Counted from the first letter of the stretch, positions 34,623 through 44,276 are shown. The stretch: DNA of 64,000 nt from Sphingobium sp. CECT 9361 (GCF_918741285.1 NZ_CAKKNC010000016.1:48992-112991); one strand, 5' to 3'. The notes: generated from the letters alone by a model not told the origin. Program-made: numbers and translations.

Positions 34623-36923
34623 TTATCGCGTTGCCGGGCTTGATCGAGCCAGCCTACGCGCCTGATCAAATCCAAGAGCGTAGGCAGGTGGCACGAACTG
34701 GGAGTTATCCCCCGTGAGAGTGCTCGCACGCAATGTCCACACCGGATCTGCAAGATGCGGCCGACCCAGCGCAACCAGATCGGCGCGCCCTGCCGTCACG
34801 ATGCTATTCACTTGATCAGATTCGACAATATTACCCACGGCAATGACGGGAATGCCGACTTCATTGCGTATACGGTCAGCCAATGGAGTCTGGAACATAC
34901 GCCCGTAAACCGGCTTTCCATCCGGACTTGTCTCGCCCGCTGAAACGTCGATCAGGTCCACCCCGGCGTCGCGCAATACTCGAGCGATCGCAACAGCCTG
35001 CTCAGGCGTCGTGCCCTCTTCTCCCAGCCAGTCATTTGCGGAGATGCGCACCGCTAGCGGCTTATTGGCAGGCCAGGCTGCACGCACCGCCTCCGTCACC
35101 TGCACCACGAACCGCATCCGATTGGCCAGCATGCCGCCATGGCGATCCGTCCGGCGATTAAGCGCGGGAGATATGAAACTGGCAAGCAGTGAGCCGTGAC
35201 CTGCGTGGATTTCGATCATGTCGAAACCGGCGCGATCAGCGCGATGGGTCGCCGCGACGAATTGCGCGCAGATCCGGGCGAGATCCTCCTCGTCGGCCGA
35301 TTTTGGGGTCGCTCCACGCGACTGCCAAGGCTGGGCGCTGGCAGCGATGAGCGGCCACCCTTGTTCCAGGGGACGGTCAAATCCATCGGCGCCTTTAGGA
35401 ACCTCACAGGCACCTCTCGGCCCGGCATGGCCTAGCTGCGCGCACAGGCGCGCCTTGCTGTGCTGGTGCGCGAACGACACGATCTGCGCCCACCCACTCA
35501 CCTGATCATCCTCATATAATCCAGGGCAGGCAGGCGTCATCCGGCCTTCCGGCGCTACGGCCAAGGTCTCCGTGATAATCAACCCGGCTCCGCCCAACGC
35601 TCGCGCGCCATAATGCACACCGTGAAACGGCATCACCCGGGCTTCCTCATCGGCACTGTAGGTCAGCATCGCTGGGATCACGACACGGTTCGCCATTTGG
35701 AGATCGCGCAGTTTGAACGGCGTGAACATCGGCTGCGAAGTCGCGCCGTTGCAGCCCGCATGCTCCGCAAACCAGCTCTCAATGCCAGCCAGCCATTGTG
35801 GATCGCGCAGTCGCAGATTTTCGTGACTGACGCGCTGACTTCGCGTCATCAGGGAATAAGCAAACTGCGGCAGGTCGAAGCCGATATAACGGTCCAATGT
35901 TTCAAACCACTCGGTAGAATTGCGCGCGCTGTTCTGAATCTTGAGCACCTCGACATGTCGCAGATCGCGATACTCTGTCAGCGCCTGGCGCAAGACTGCG
36001 GAGTCATCCATGCCTGGCTTGTCGATTGCGTCGGCCAGAGCAATGGCGTCTTCCAGCGCAAGCTTGGTTCCAGAGCCGATGGAGAAGTGAGCAGTGTGCG
36101 CCGCATCGCCCAGCAGCACCACATTATCGAACGACCATTGATCGCACACCACGCGGTTGAAATTGATCCACGCCGCAGAGCCGCGCAGGTGACCGGCATT
36201 GGAAATGAGCGGATGCCCTTCCAATTGACGAGCGAAAATCTGCTCGCACAGCGTGATCGATTGCGCCTGCTCCATCGTGTCAAGGCCAAGCCCCTGCCAG
36301 GTTTCAGGCGAACACTCGACGATGAAAGTCGAATGCGTCTCATCGAAGCGATAGGCATGCGCCCATATCCAACCAGCATGCGTGTGCTCGAACAGGAAAG
36401 CGAAAGCATCGAACTTGCGTGTCGTGCCCAGCCAGCAGAATCTGTTGGTGCGCTGCTCGATAGTGACGCCAAGCCGATCCGCGTTGGCAGTGCGCACCTG
36501 ACTGTTGATGCCATCTGACGCGACAATCAGATCGAAATCGGCAAAGCGCGCAAGATCGGCATCGACGTTGCTTTCATAGTGCAGCTCTACCCCAAGTGAG
36601 AGCGCGCGCTGTGCCAGAATCTCCAGCAGCCGCTTGCGACCGATCCCGATGAAGCCATGCCCGGAAGAGACCACAGACTGTCCCGATACCTGCACCTCGA
36701 TATCGTCCCAATGCGCAAGCTCGCGCAACATTTCATCGGCGCTCAACGGATCGTTAGCAGTCAGGTTGGCCATCGTCTGGTCTGAGAAGACCACCCCCCA
36801 GCCGAACGTTTCGCCAGCGCGATTGCGTTCGAACACATGAATGTCGTGCGCTGGATCGCGTAGCTTCGCTGAGATCGCGAAATATAATCCGGCAGGCCCT
36901 CCGCCTAGACAGGCAACACGCAT
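34623..36923 (-). CDS. Bifunctional salicylyl-CoA 5-hydroxylase / OYE-type oxidoreductase
   Basis: A 766-residue fusion starting at an ATG with AAGGAGA five bases before. Residues 1-380 are a FAD aromatic monooxygenase: CLGGGPAGLYFAIS at the N-terminus and LLGDAAHTAHFSIGSGTKLA near 285. Residues 395-766 are an old-yellow-enzyme barrel (MFTPFKLRDLQMANRVV, then IEIHAGHGSLLASFISPALN). This architecture is known for salicylyl-CoA 5-hydroxylase (SdgC type) and for 2-aminobenzoyl-CoA monooxygenase/reductase. Gentisate dioxygenase and a thioesterase next door favour salicylyl-CoA to gentisyl-CoA. No dedicated CoA ligase is adjacent. Confidence 0.85.
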   Translation of the reverse strand: MRVACLGGGPAGLYFAISAKLRDPAHDIHVFERNRAGETFGWGVVFSDQTMANLTANDPLSADEMLRELAHWDDIEVQVSGQSVVSSGHGFIGIGRKRLLEILAQRALSLGVELHYESNVDADLARFADFDLIVASDGINSQVRTANADRLGVTIEQRTNRFCWLGTTRKFDAFAFLFEHTHAGWIWAHAYRFDETHSTFIVECSPETWQGLGLDTMEQAQSITLCEQIFARQLEGHPLISNAGHLRGSAAWINFNRVVCDQWSFDNVVLLGDAAHTAHFSIGSGTKLALEDAIALADAIDKPGMDDSAVLRQALTEYRDLRHVEVLKIQNSARNSTEWFETLDRYIGFDLPQFAYSLMTRSQRVSHENLRLRDPQWLAGIESWFAEHAGCNGATSQPMFTPFKLRDLQMANRVVIPAMLTYSADEEARVMPFHGVHYGARALGGAGLIITETLAVAPEGRMTPACPGLYEDDQVSGWAQIVSFAHQHSKARLCAQLGHAGPRGACEVPKGADGFDRPLEQGWPLIAASAQPWQSRGATPKSADEEDLARICAQFVAATHRADRAGFDMIEIHAGHGSLLASFISPALNRRTDRHGGMLANRMRFVVQVTEAVRAAWPANKPLAVRISANDWLGEEGTTPEQAVAIARVLRDAGVDLIDVSAGETSPDGKPVYGRMFQTPLADRIRNEVGIPVIAVGNIVESDQVNSIVTAGRADLVALGRPHLADPVWTLRASTLTGDNSQFVPPAYALGFDQARRLARSSPATR

Positions 36924-36992
36924 AGCAATCTCCTTTACTTCAACATTAAAGCAAAATTCTGGCATAGCCAAGGCTGATGTTGTGAGGTGGAA

Positions 36993-38111
36993 TTATGAGG
37001 TAGCGTGAGCAGCGATGAGGCGACGCAGCAACGGCGCGCCAATGCGTATCTCGACTTCGAACAATGCTTCGAACTGGCGCGCACCGCGCACCTCACGCCG
37101 TAGTTGAGCAAGCTCGCGCGGGTTGGTCAGCAGAGCGACAACAGCCGTCGTTGCCTCATCCCCCAAGCCGGCAAGTATGATCAGCCGCTTCCCTGTTGCG
37201 CTCTTTCGAACCGAGAGATACCCAAAATCCTTGCGCACGCGGGACCGGTCGGCCGTATAAACCTCCCCCTGGAACACTGTACCTCGTGTCCGGTCGATCA
37301 GCCGATCATAAGCGGCTAGCTGGAAGTGCGAACTCGAAAAGACCTGCAATGTTAGCGGGCCAAGTTGCGAGAGCCTACCGACGAAGACAATGTCACTGCT
37401 CTCGAGCAACTCATTGTTCAGGCCGGAAACAGGCATGACTTCGCCGGCCTCAGCACGGTCTCCATCGGGTGGGTATAGCTTGCCCTGCACCGCCCACGCG
37501 GCCTCGACCGCGCTGAACGGCGCAAAATTGAGTCCGAAATCATAGAGTTGATAGAAGGTTTCCGGGTGTGCCTTGAGATAGGTGCCGAAATCATCACGCG
37601 TTCGGATTTCAGGATTGAGGATCATCCGCTGAATGCTGCGATGATCTTGCGTTTCTGCAAGCATCATGCTGTCGCCCACCACGATCAGTGGATTGAACGG
37701 CTCTGCGCTTGCGCCAAGCAACGTCTGGCGATTGTCCACTTTACCAGGCGTCTGCATAGGTTTTGGTGACACCAGGCTCCAGCTAAGAAAAGCAATGGCA
37801 GCACAGGCAATCAGGAGCAAACCAGCGCCAAGTGCCGGGTTCATTGTAGATAGGGCCGCCAGCCAATTCGGCAGCCCCGAGGCCGGACCGGTTGGATCAT
37901 CCTGCACCAGCACGATGCGATATTCCCCTTTCGGGATGATAAGCCGGGGGCCTTGCTTGCCCAAATAATGGTCGTCGATACGTTTGCGCAGGCGATGGAC
38001 ATACACCCGCACTCCCGAATCTGAGCTGGTTTCAAGCGTCGCATCATTGCCGAACAGGGCAATGGCAATCTCGATTTCCTTGGGTGAGCGCTGATCAAGG
38101 GACCGCTCCAC
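36993..38111 (-). CDS. Membrane-anchored winged-helix regulator with apparent N-terminal frameshift
   Basis: The intact frame from a GTG at 38111 gives 372 residues but begins inside a winged-helix domain (SPKEIEIAIALFG, then VRVYVHRLRKRIDDHY and IPKGEYRIVL). One transmembrane helix follows near residues 95-115, then a C-terminal domain of about 250 residues. The missing start lies in another frame: a TTG at 38215, preceded by GGAGGAG, encodes about 24 residues that look coding. One extra base near 38144-38147 would join the two frames into a normal helix (LAKDV then SANQLALFDLLVE). So this is either a natural frameshift or a sequencing error. Sensor function is unknown. Confidence 0.6.
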   Translation of the reverse strand: MERSLDQRSPKEIEIAIALFGNDATLETSSDSGVRVYVHRLRKRIDDHYLGKQGPRLIIPKGEYRIVLVQDDPTGPASGLPNWLAALSTMNPALGAGLLLIACAAIAFLSWSLVSPKPMQTPGKVDNRQTLLGASAEPFNPLIVVGDSMMLAETQDHRSIQRMILNPEIRTRDDFGTYLKAHPETFYQLYDFGLNFAPFSAVEAAWAVQGKLYPPDGDRAEAGEVMPVSGLNNELLESSDIVFVGRLSQLGPLTLQVFSSSHFQLAAYDRLIDRTRGTVFQGEVYTADRSRVRKDFGYLSVRKSATGKRLIILAGLGDEATTAVVALLTNPRELAQLRREVRGARQFEALFEVEIRIGAPLLRRLIAAHATS

Positions 38112-38215
38112 CAGAAGATCGAAAAGAGCAAGTTGGTTCGCTGAACGTCCTTGGCGAGAATCTCGCGAAATCGCGCAGTTTCCGCTTCGTATGGCGATTG
38201 GATATCGTCGGGCAA

Positions 38216-38765
38216 TATAGGCTCCTCCGATCGCTTGCCGTCGGCCTCAGATTATGCGCGTTCCGATAGTCCAGTCGCGCGCAACACTGATTGGAGCATG
38301 CTCCAGCCACAATGCAAGACGGTCGGCTTCATCAGAAAGACCTGGCCGCAATGGCTATCTCGACCGGCAATAATGCCGCTCTACTCATTCTTGTCCAATG
38401 ATGCTTCATAACGCCCCTCCCTAAGGCTTGTATTTATGCGGACCGAACGGGCCTGCGGTTCTCGGCAATGACGGTGCCATCGCGCGACGAACATTTGTTT
38501 TATGGTTGCTGGCACTAAGCGCAATTCGTTGCTTTTGTGAACCAGTTTATCACCCCGCCTCTTTTGTCCACGATGCCCCAATGAATAGATTTACGCCAAT
38601 GTTTTTAAACATTTTTCACCGTGTAAATCTGATTTTTCATGTTGCGATTAAGAGACAATTACCGAGTATTATTGCGTATTGTTCTTACAACGTCTACCCA
38701 TGGCGTTGCAGAAATAGGGTCGAAGGCGATCGTCCCGCGGAAAAGACGTAGCCTACAAGAGGAAG
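38216..38765. other. Long AT-richer intergenic region
   Basis: About 550 bases with lower GC than its surroundings, between the divergent regulator and cytochrome b561 genes. A perfect 16-base palindrome AATGTTTTTAAACATT sits at 38598-38613. An open frame at 38428-38751 has no recognisable protein features and I do not call it. Confidence 0.5.
38598..38613. promoter_or_regulatory. Perfect palindrome, possible operator
   Basis: AATGTTT-TT-AAACATT in an AT-rich stretch 150 bases upstream of the cytochrome b561 gene. It could bind a dimeric regulator, perhaps the adjacent winged-helix protein. No direct support. Confidence 0.3.
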
Positions 38766-39353
38766 ATGGGAAGAAAAATGGTTGAAGCGTCACATGATTC
38801 CAGGCTGTTAAAGTACCCGCTGTCCATGCGTATCCTTCATTGGATTCGGGCTGTTCTGATATTGGGCCTCATCTGGGCGGGCTGGCGCATGACCGGTTTT
38901 CCTGAAGACACACCGATGGAAAAATTCAATTTTTACTATTCCAACCACAAGCAGTTCGGCGTCCTCGTCTGGCTGATCGCCATTGTCCATCTGGTTATCC
39001 GCTGGCGCAAGCAAGCGATCCTGCCGCAGACGCCCTCCGGCCTGTCTCGTTGGGAGAAGATACTATCCAAGGTCGTGCATCGGCTTATCATCACGCTTAC
39101 CTTGCTCGTGCCGATGTTGGGCTATGCCATGTCATCCAGCTTCACACAGAGCGATGGCGTACCCTTCTTCTTCATCCATGAAGTGCCTGAGATATTGCCG
39201 AAGAATGACGCGGCATTTAAGGTTTATGACATGCTGCACGAATATGCCGCTTATACCCTGCTCGGCCTGATCGTGCTGCACATCGCGGGTGCCATCAAGC
39301 ACCGCCTCACCGACAAGGGTGGAGAAAGCGACGTTCTGCCCCGCATGCTCTAG
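38766..39353 (+). CDS. Cytochrome b561 family protein
   Basis: A 195-residue four-helix membrane protein. Haem-ligand histidines are in expected helices: MRILHWIRAV (about residue 25), SNHKQFGVLVWLIAIVHLVI, and DMLHEYAAYTLLGLIVLHIAGAIKH near 160-185. It would carry electrons between the quinone pool and a periplasmic or redox partner. A second ATG at 38778 has a better-spaced purine stretch (GGGAAG) and may be the true start. It stands alone between regulator and receptor genes. Confidence 0.85.
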   Translation: MGRKMVEASHDSRLLKYPLSMRILHWIRAVLILGLIWAGWRMTGFPEDTPMEKFNFYYSNHKQFGVLVWLIAIVHLVIRWRKQAILPQTPSGLSRWEKILSKVVHRLIITLTLLVPMLGYAMSSSFTQSDGVPFFFIHEVPEILPKNDAAFKVYDMLHEYAAYTLLGLIVLHIAGAIKHRLTDKGGESDVLPRML

Positions 39354-39391
39354 GGTGAGCGCTAACTTTAAGGCGAGCGCTAATCTGATCA

Positions 39392-39431
39392 CGGCCTGAC
39401 GGGCTAGCGGTACGACCGCCCCGTCAGGCCG
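39392..39431 (+). terminator. Hairpin after cytochrome b561 gene
   Basis: CGGCCTGACGGG pairs over 12 bases with CCCGTCAGGCCG across a 16-base loop; only a weak T-containing tail follows. Position 38 bases after the stop fits a terminator. Confidence 0.65.
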
Positions 39432-39806
39432 CTTCCCTCGCGCACCCACTGCACGGCAGGGACATCTCGGAACGATCCTAGATAGCCTGATCCGTCACGA
39501 CCCGGGGCTCGATACTATCAGTGGATGTGGAACTGTTGCGCAGCAAGGCTAAGGCGGCCGTGACACTCGCCCATACCTTCCCCTGGACTCACTGCATAGA
39601 TACCCGTTGCAAAAGCGGCGCCAGTTCATCCGGCCCTACCTCCCCGATGCAGCCGGACAGCATCGCCCTTTGCGCGCGCCCCTGCGGCGGCCAAACCCAG
39701 CGACGACCTAAAAAACTCCGCGCCCTCAGATGAGGACCAGAGCCTGGAGCATTCTCCAATCGGTTCGAATTGTCTGGTGGTTCGGACGACGCAGCGAAAC
39801 AAAAAA

Positions 39807-39847
39807 CTAGAGCGATCGATCCAATTGCATTGGATCGATCGCTCTAG
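39807..39847 (-). terminator. Near-perfect long hairpin terminator of the TonB receptor gene
   Basis: A 19-base arm, starting CTAGAGCGATCGATCC, pairs perfectly with its complement across a three-base TGC loop. Read on the minus strand it is followed by TTTTTTG, and it starts 17 bases after the receptor stop, so it is an intrinsic terminator for that gene. Confidence 0.85.
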
Positions 39848-39863
39848 GAGAGGTCGGTAGCTC

Positions 39864-42281
39864 TCAGTTTCTGATGGAGAGCGTCAAACCCACGGTGCGG
39901 GGGCGGAATGAACCAGCGCGATAGAATGTCGAATCCGGCGTTTCGTGGAACAGACCGAGCAACGGCAGGCTGTTGGTCACATTGTTCACGAAGAGGCTGA
40001 GGTCCAGCTTCTTGTCACCCAACGCTCCGAAGCGTCCACCCAGACGCACATCAAGCTGAGACGTTGCAGGCGGACGCGGCAGTGTAGGATCGACCAGTGG
40101 CGAGTTCACGTCCACGGGACGATTGATCTTGCTGCTGTAGCTGAAGTCCGCCCGTCCATAGAGCTCCGTTTCACCAACTGGCTGGGTATATTCCGCATTA
40201 AGCTGCAACGTCCACGGTGCAACCAGCGGGAATGGTTCGCCCGCTTGGCGAATGACGCTGTTATCGGGCCCCGGAATGGCGGTCGTGTAGCGCGCATTGA
40301 TGTAGGATGCGGAGGCGCCCAGTGTCAGACCTGTTACCGGCTTGACCGAAACAGCGAGATCGAAACCCTCAATCTTGGCGCTGCCAAGGTTGAGCGCGGT
40401 CTGGATCGTACATTGCGGGAGAGCGAACAGCGTCTGAACGTCTTTCCAATCGATCCGATAAGCAGAGGCGTCGATTGCAACCTTCCCGCCGAACAGACGG
40501 TTCTTGCTGCCGATTTCATAGCTCCAGATCGAATCCGGGTTCACGGTTAGCGTCGCGAATGGATCGAAGCCGATAGCCGCCGCATCAGCGACACAGTTCG
40601 CTCCGACCGGCGATGATACACCCGGCCCACGAACCCCTTTGCTGGCGCTGGCATAGAAGAGATTGTTCCGATCGGCCTGGAACGAGACGCCAAACTTCGG
40701 CGTCAGCGTCTTGCTGGTCGTATCGGCAACATCCGTCTGGCCATCTGTCGAAGGGACCGGACCAGCGCCGAAGCCTTTGAACTTGTATTTCGCTATGGTG
40801 TAACGAAGCCCGGCAGTCAGCTTGAGGCCATCGAGGATTTCGTAATCGCCCTGAGCATAAGCGGCATATTGCGTGTCGCGATGCTCGTTACGTACGAAGT
40901 TCGAATAGAGCCCTTGGTACAGTTCTGTTCCGAAGGGAGAATCGGTCAGGCTGTCGAATGGCGGCGCCCCTTGGGCAGCCTGCCCAATATTGATGACGTC
41001 CAGCAGGCGCGGATCGAAGGCGCCATATTGATCGCGGACATAGGACTTTTGATAAAACAAGCCGGCGATCCAGTTGAACCGGTCATTCTGGTTATCGTCC
41101 TGCAGCCGCAGTTCCTGCGTGAAGGCCGTCTGCTTGGTCTGGTTCAGGGTGTAGGGTGAATAATCCTCAAACCCGGCCGGGAACGGCCTTTCGACCAGAC
41201 CGCCCGAGAAAACGAAGCTCAGCGACTTGTCATCGTTGATCGTCTCGGTCGTGCGGTGAAAATAGGAGGTGTCCGAGATGAGCGACACGCCGCCCAGCTC
41301 AAGCTCAACCTTGAGCGCGGGGAGCTTGAACCGATCTTTGCGGGGCTCTGCGCGCTGGTTCAAGCTCAGCCGGAAATCTCCACGGTCGAGGTCTGACGTC
41401 GCCAGTTCGAACCGCGAGCCATCCTTGATATGCAGCTTCTGATAGAACAAAGACGGCGTAATAGCAAGGGTTTCAGTGGGTTTGAAGCCCAGCGCAATGC
41501 GCGCAGCAACCGTGCCCGCCTGATCCATGTCCTTCTTGACCAGCGCACCCGTATTGGGATCGAGCCGGTCCACATAACCGCCGTCATGACGATGCCAGAT
41601 GCTGGCACGGAAGGCGATCTGATCTTCCACTAAAGGCGCGCCCACGGCAACGCCGCCTTCATAGCTTAGGCCGCCATTCAAAGTATCGGCAAGCTCCGAT
41701 CGGGCATAGATGTCCATGCCTGTATAATTGGGCTTGGGCGTGATGAAGCGGATCGCACCGCCGACAGATCCACTGCCGAACAGAGTGCCTTGCGGCCCAC
41801 GAAGCACTTCGATTCGCTCCAGGTCAAAGACCTGGGGATAGGCATTGCTAAGCGACGGACTCACGCCCACGCGCGTCTGCACAGGCGTGTCATCAATGTA
41901 GATGCCCGTTGTTGGAATACCCGACTGGGAGTCGACACCGCCTATGGATATTGCGGTCTGCCCAGTACCATAGAGCACTGCGCTCTGCCCGAAGGTAATG
42001 CCGGGGGTGATCGAAGCGATGTCCGCAATCGAGCGCACGCCCTGCACGTCTAACTCCTCGCGTCCCTTGGCGACGATGCTAGCCGGGGTGCGACTTAGGA
42101 CGGTCGACTTGCGGGTCGCCGTCACCACGATCTCACCCAGATCACTGGCTTGTTCATCTGCCTGATCTGCGGTCGTGCCAGCAGTTTGGGCGTGCGCCGG
42201 CGCCATGAACGAAAGCATCGCGCTGGACAGAAGCAATATCTTGATCGGCATGTTCCGACCGAATGGCATGGTGGCGTTCAA
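39864..42281 (-). CDS. TonB-dependent outer membrane receptor
   Basis: About 805 residues. A signal peptide ends MAPAHAQ, followed by TonB box-like GEIVVTATRKS and a plug with LRGPQGTLFGSGSVGGAIR near residue 160. The barrel ends in RTVGLTLSIRN. The start is uncertain: a TTG at 42281 is six bases after AGGGAGA, while an ATG at 42269 lacks a spaced ribosome site. This is the broad class abundant in sphingomonads; the ligand is unknown. No transport partner is adjacent. Confidence 0.82.
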   Translation of the reverse strand: MNATMPFGRNMPIKILLLSSAMLSFMAPAHAQTAGTTADQADEQASDLGEIVVTATRKSTVLSRTPASIVAKGREELDVQGVRSIADIASITPGITFGQSAVLYGTGQTAISIGGVDSQSGIPTTGIYIDDTPVQTRVGVSPSLSNAYPQVFDLERIEVLRGPQGTLFGSGSVGGAIRFITPKPNYTGMDIYARSELADTLNGGLSYEGGVAVGAPLVEDQIAFRASIWHRHDGGYVDRLDPNTGALVKKDMDQAGTVAARIALGFKPTETLAITPSLFYQKLHIKDGSRFELATSDLDRGDFRLSLNQRAEPRKDRFKLPALKVELELGGVSLISDTSYFHRTTETINDDKSLSFVFSGGLVERPFPAGFEDYSPYTLNQTKQTAFTQELRLQDDNQNDRFNWIAGLFYQKSYVRDQYGAFDPRLLDVINIGQAAQGAPPFDSLTDSPFGTELYQGLYSNFVRNEHRDTQYAAYAQGDYEILDGLKLTAGLRYTIAKYKFKGFGAGPVPSTDGQTDVADTTSKTLTPKFGVSFQADRNNLFYASASKGVRGPGVSSPVGANCVADAAAIGFDPFATLTVNPDSIWSYEIGSKNRLFGGKVAIDASAYRIDWKDVQTLFALPQCTIQTALNLGSAKIEGFDLAVSVKPVTGLTLGASASYINARYTTAIPGPDNSVIRQAGEPFPLVAPWTLQLNAEYTQPVGETELYGRADFSYSSKINRPVDVNSPLVDPTLPRPPATSQLDVRLGGRFGALGDKKLDLSLFVNNVTNSLPLLGLFHETPDSTFYRAGSFRPRTVGLTLSIRN

Positions 42282-42394
42282 ATTGGGTCTCCCTTTTCCC
42301 CGTTGCAAAGCAACCGATCTTTGCCGCGCTCGCCCTGCCAGTATGCTGGCTCGACCGAGGCGTAATTGACGACACCTTGCCGTCGACTCTATCT

Positions 42395-42443
42395 ATGCAA
42401 ATACATATTTCAAGATTGAAGTAAATGCAACGCTGCTTTGCAT
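42395..42443 (-). promoter_or_regulatory. ATGCAA repeat cluster upstream of the TonB receptor
   Basis: ATGCAA-N7-TTGCAT (42425-42443) is a perfect inverted repeat, and a further ATGCAA lies at 42395. They are 110-160 bases before the receptor start and could be operator half-sites. Confidence 0.35.
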
Positions 42444-42526
42444 GCGCTGACATGGCCCATGACGCTCAGGCGGTCCTCTTCGACAGCCTGAGCGATGCAT
42501 GGGGATGGGGATAAGTACTTGCAGCG

Positions 42527-43642
42527 TCAGCCGAAAATTTTCTCCGCTGGAACATGCTCGAGGCCAAGCCCTTCGGCAACCGCCTGATAGGTCACCTTGC
42601 CATCCCACACATTGAGGCCGGCAAGAAGATGCGGATCATTCTGCAGCGCCTTCTTCCAGCCATGCTCTGCAATCCGCAGAGCATGAGGCAACGTCACGCT
42701 GTTCAATGCATAGGTGCTGGTGCGCGCGACAGCGCCGGGCATGTTGGCAACGCAATAGTGCACGATGTCGTCGACTACATAGGTGGGCTCGGCATGGGTG
42801 GTCGCGTGGCTGGTTTCAAAGCAGCCACCCTGATCGATCGCAACGTCGACCAGCACGGCGCCTTTGCGCATCGTCTTGAGCATATCGCGTGTGACGAGCT
42901 TGGGCGCCGCTGCACCGGCGACCAACACGGCGCCGATAACGAGATCAGCCGCCGCAACTTCCTCAGCCAAGCTCGCGCGGCTCGAAAAGCGCGTCTTGGC
43001 CCGCGCCTCAAAATACATGCCAAGGCGCTCCAGCACTTCCGGGCTGCGATCAAGGATTGTGACGTCAGCGCCGAGACCAGCCGCCATTTGCGCAGCGTTG
43101 AAGCCGACCACGCCGCCGCCAATAACAACGACCTTGGCAGGCAGCACGCCCGGCACGCCACCCAGCAACACACCGCGCCCGCCATGTGCCTTTTCCAGCG
43201 CGGTCGCACCGGCCTGAACCGACATGCGGCCAGCGACCTGGCTCATGGGCTTGAGCAATGGCAGACCGCCTTGCGCATCCGTGACGGTCTCATAAGCGAT
43301 ACAAACTGCGCCCGATGCCATGAGATCGCGCGTCTGTTCCGGGTCCGGTGCGAGGTGGAGGTAGGTATAGAGGATCTGCCCCTTGCGCAGCATTGCGCGC
43401 TCGACTGGCTGCGGCTCCTTGACCTTCACAACCATCTCGGCCTTTGCAAATACTTCGGCAGCCGTTGAGACCAGCGTTGCGCCCGCTTTAAGGTATTGAT
43501 CGTCGCTGGCGCCAATGCCCTCGCCTGCACCGGCCTCGACGATAACCTCATGACCGCGAGCCGTAAATTCATGCACACTTTCAGGCGTCAGCCCCACGCG
43601 ATATTCGTGGTTCTTAATTTCTTTCACCGTTCCAATAATCAT
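42527..43642 (-). CDS. ald: Alanine dehydrogenase
   Basis: A 371-residue enzyme that interconverts L-alanine and pyruvate plus ammonia with NAD. It begins [20 protein letters not shown], and shows the substrate-binding VKVKEPQP (Lys about 75), TYLHLAPD (His about 96), the Rossmann loop [13 protein letters not shown] (about 172) and [11 protein letters not shown] with the catalytic Asp near 270. Length and motif order match Ald throughout. It is divergent from an Lrp/AsnC regulator gene, the usual arrangement for alanine-responsive control. Confidence 0.95.
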   Translation of the reverse strand: MIIGTVKEIKNHEYRVGLTPESVHEFTARGHEVIVEAGAGEGIGASDDQYLKAGATLVSTAAEVFAKAEMVVKVKEPQPVERAMLRKGQILYTYLHLAPDPEQTRDLMASGAVCIAYETVTDAQGGLPLLKPMSQVAGRMSVQAGATALEKAHGGRGVLLGGVPGVLPAKVVVIGGGVVGFNAAQMAAGLGADVTILDRSPEVLERLGMYFEARAKTRFSSRASLAEEVAAADLVIGAVLVAGAAAPKLVTRDMLKTMRKGAVLVDVAIDQGGCFETSHATTHAEPTYVVDDIVHYCVANMPGAVARTSTYALNSVTLPHALRIAEHGWKKALQNDPHLLAGLNVWDGKVTYQAVAEGLGLEHVPAEKIFG

Positions 43643-43709
43643 CGCGCACCTCCAGCTTGAGTTGACGCCAATCTAGCGAAACTCAGCGAAAAAAATTGTC
43701 TATTTTTAT

Positions 43710-43730
43710 GGATATTAAATCAAATATTCC
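43710..43730. promoter_or_regulatory. Candidate Lrp/AsnC site in the ald divergent region
   Basis: An imperfect palindrome, GGATATT through ATATTCC, lies in a strongly AT-rich stretch between ald and the Lrp/AsnC gene. Such regulators bind loose AT-rich palindromes, so an operator here is reasonable but inferred. Confidence 0.4.
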
Positions 43731-43772
43731 GTATATTATTGCTTACGAGTAACAATCAGGGAAATTTTTTCG

Positions 43773-44276
43773 ATGACGCGCGCTGATGTGGTGCTGCTGT
43801 CCCAACTTCAGGCCAACTCCAATCGCTCCATCGCTGACTTGGCCTCGGTGGCGAACATGTCGACATCGGCCTGCCACCGGCGCATCCGTTTACTGGAAGA
43901 GCGCGGCCTGATCACCGGCTATGCCGCGCGGCTCGATCCTGCAGGACTCCGGCTGGGCATTCACGGGTTCATTGAAATCAGCTTGGTGAGCCAGTCCGAG
44001 CAAATGATGGCTGCGTTCGAAGCTGCTGTGCGCGCGCATGACGATATTCTCGAATGCCATCTCATGTCCGGCTCAGCCGATTATCTGCTACGGATCGCTG
44101 CCATCGACATCGCCCATTTCGACAGGTTGCACCGGATGTGCCTTTCCAAGCTGCCGGGCGTATCGTCCATGCGGACCAGCTTCTCGATCCGCAACATCAA
44201 GGCGTGGCAAGGGTATCCGCTGACTCATCTTTCGGGAGGCATCCATCAGGAAGATGAAGGCATCGCTGCCATCTGA
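43773..44276 (+). CDS. Lrp/AsnC family transcriptional regulator
   Basis: A 167-residue protein with an N-terminal helix-turn-helix (SIADLASVANMSTSACHRRI, about residues 19-38, then LLEERGLITGYAARLDP) and a C-terminal ligand-binding RAM domain (ILECHLMSGSADYLLRIA). It is divergent from ald by 130 bases, so most likely it activates ald in response to alanine. Direct binding is inferred. Confidence 0.88.
   Translation: MTRADVVLLSQLQANSNRSIADLASVANMSTSACHRRIRLLEERGLITGYAARLDPAGLRLGIHGFIEISLVSQSEQMMAAFEAAVRAHDDILECHLMSGSADYLLRIAAIDIAHFDRLHRMCLSKLPGVSSMRTSFSIRNIKAWQGYPLTHLSGGIHQEDEGIAAI

Larger units (their letters stand above)
39354..39863. other. Intergenic region with two strong hairpins, no gene seen
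   Basis: About 510 bases between the convergent cytochrome b561 and TonB receptor genes. It holds the two terminator hairpins listed separately. An open frame at 39521-39733 lacks recognisable features. A remnant of older sequence is possible but unsupported. Confidence 0.55.

Noticed and set aside
38428..38751. 107-residue open frame upstream of cytochrome b561
   Set aside because: No ribosome site, no domain and odd composition in an AT-rich promoter region.
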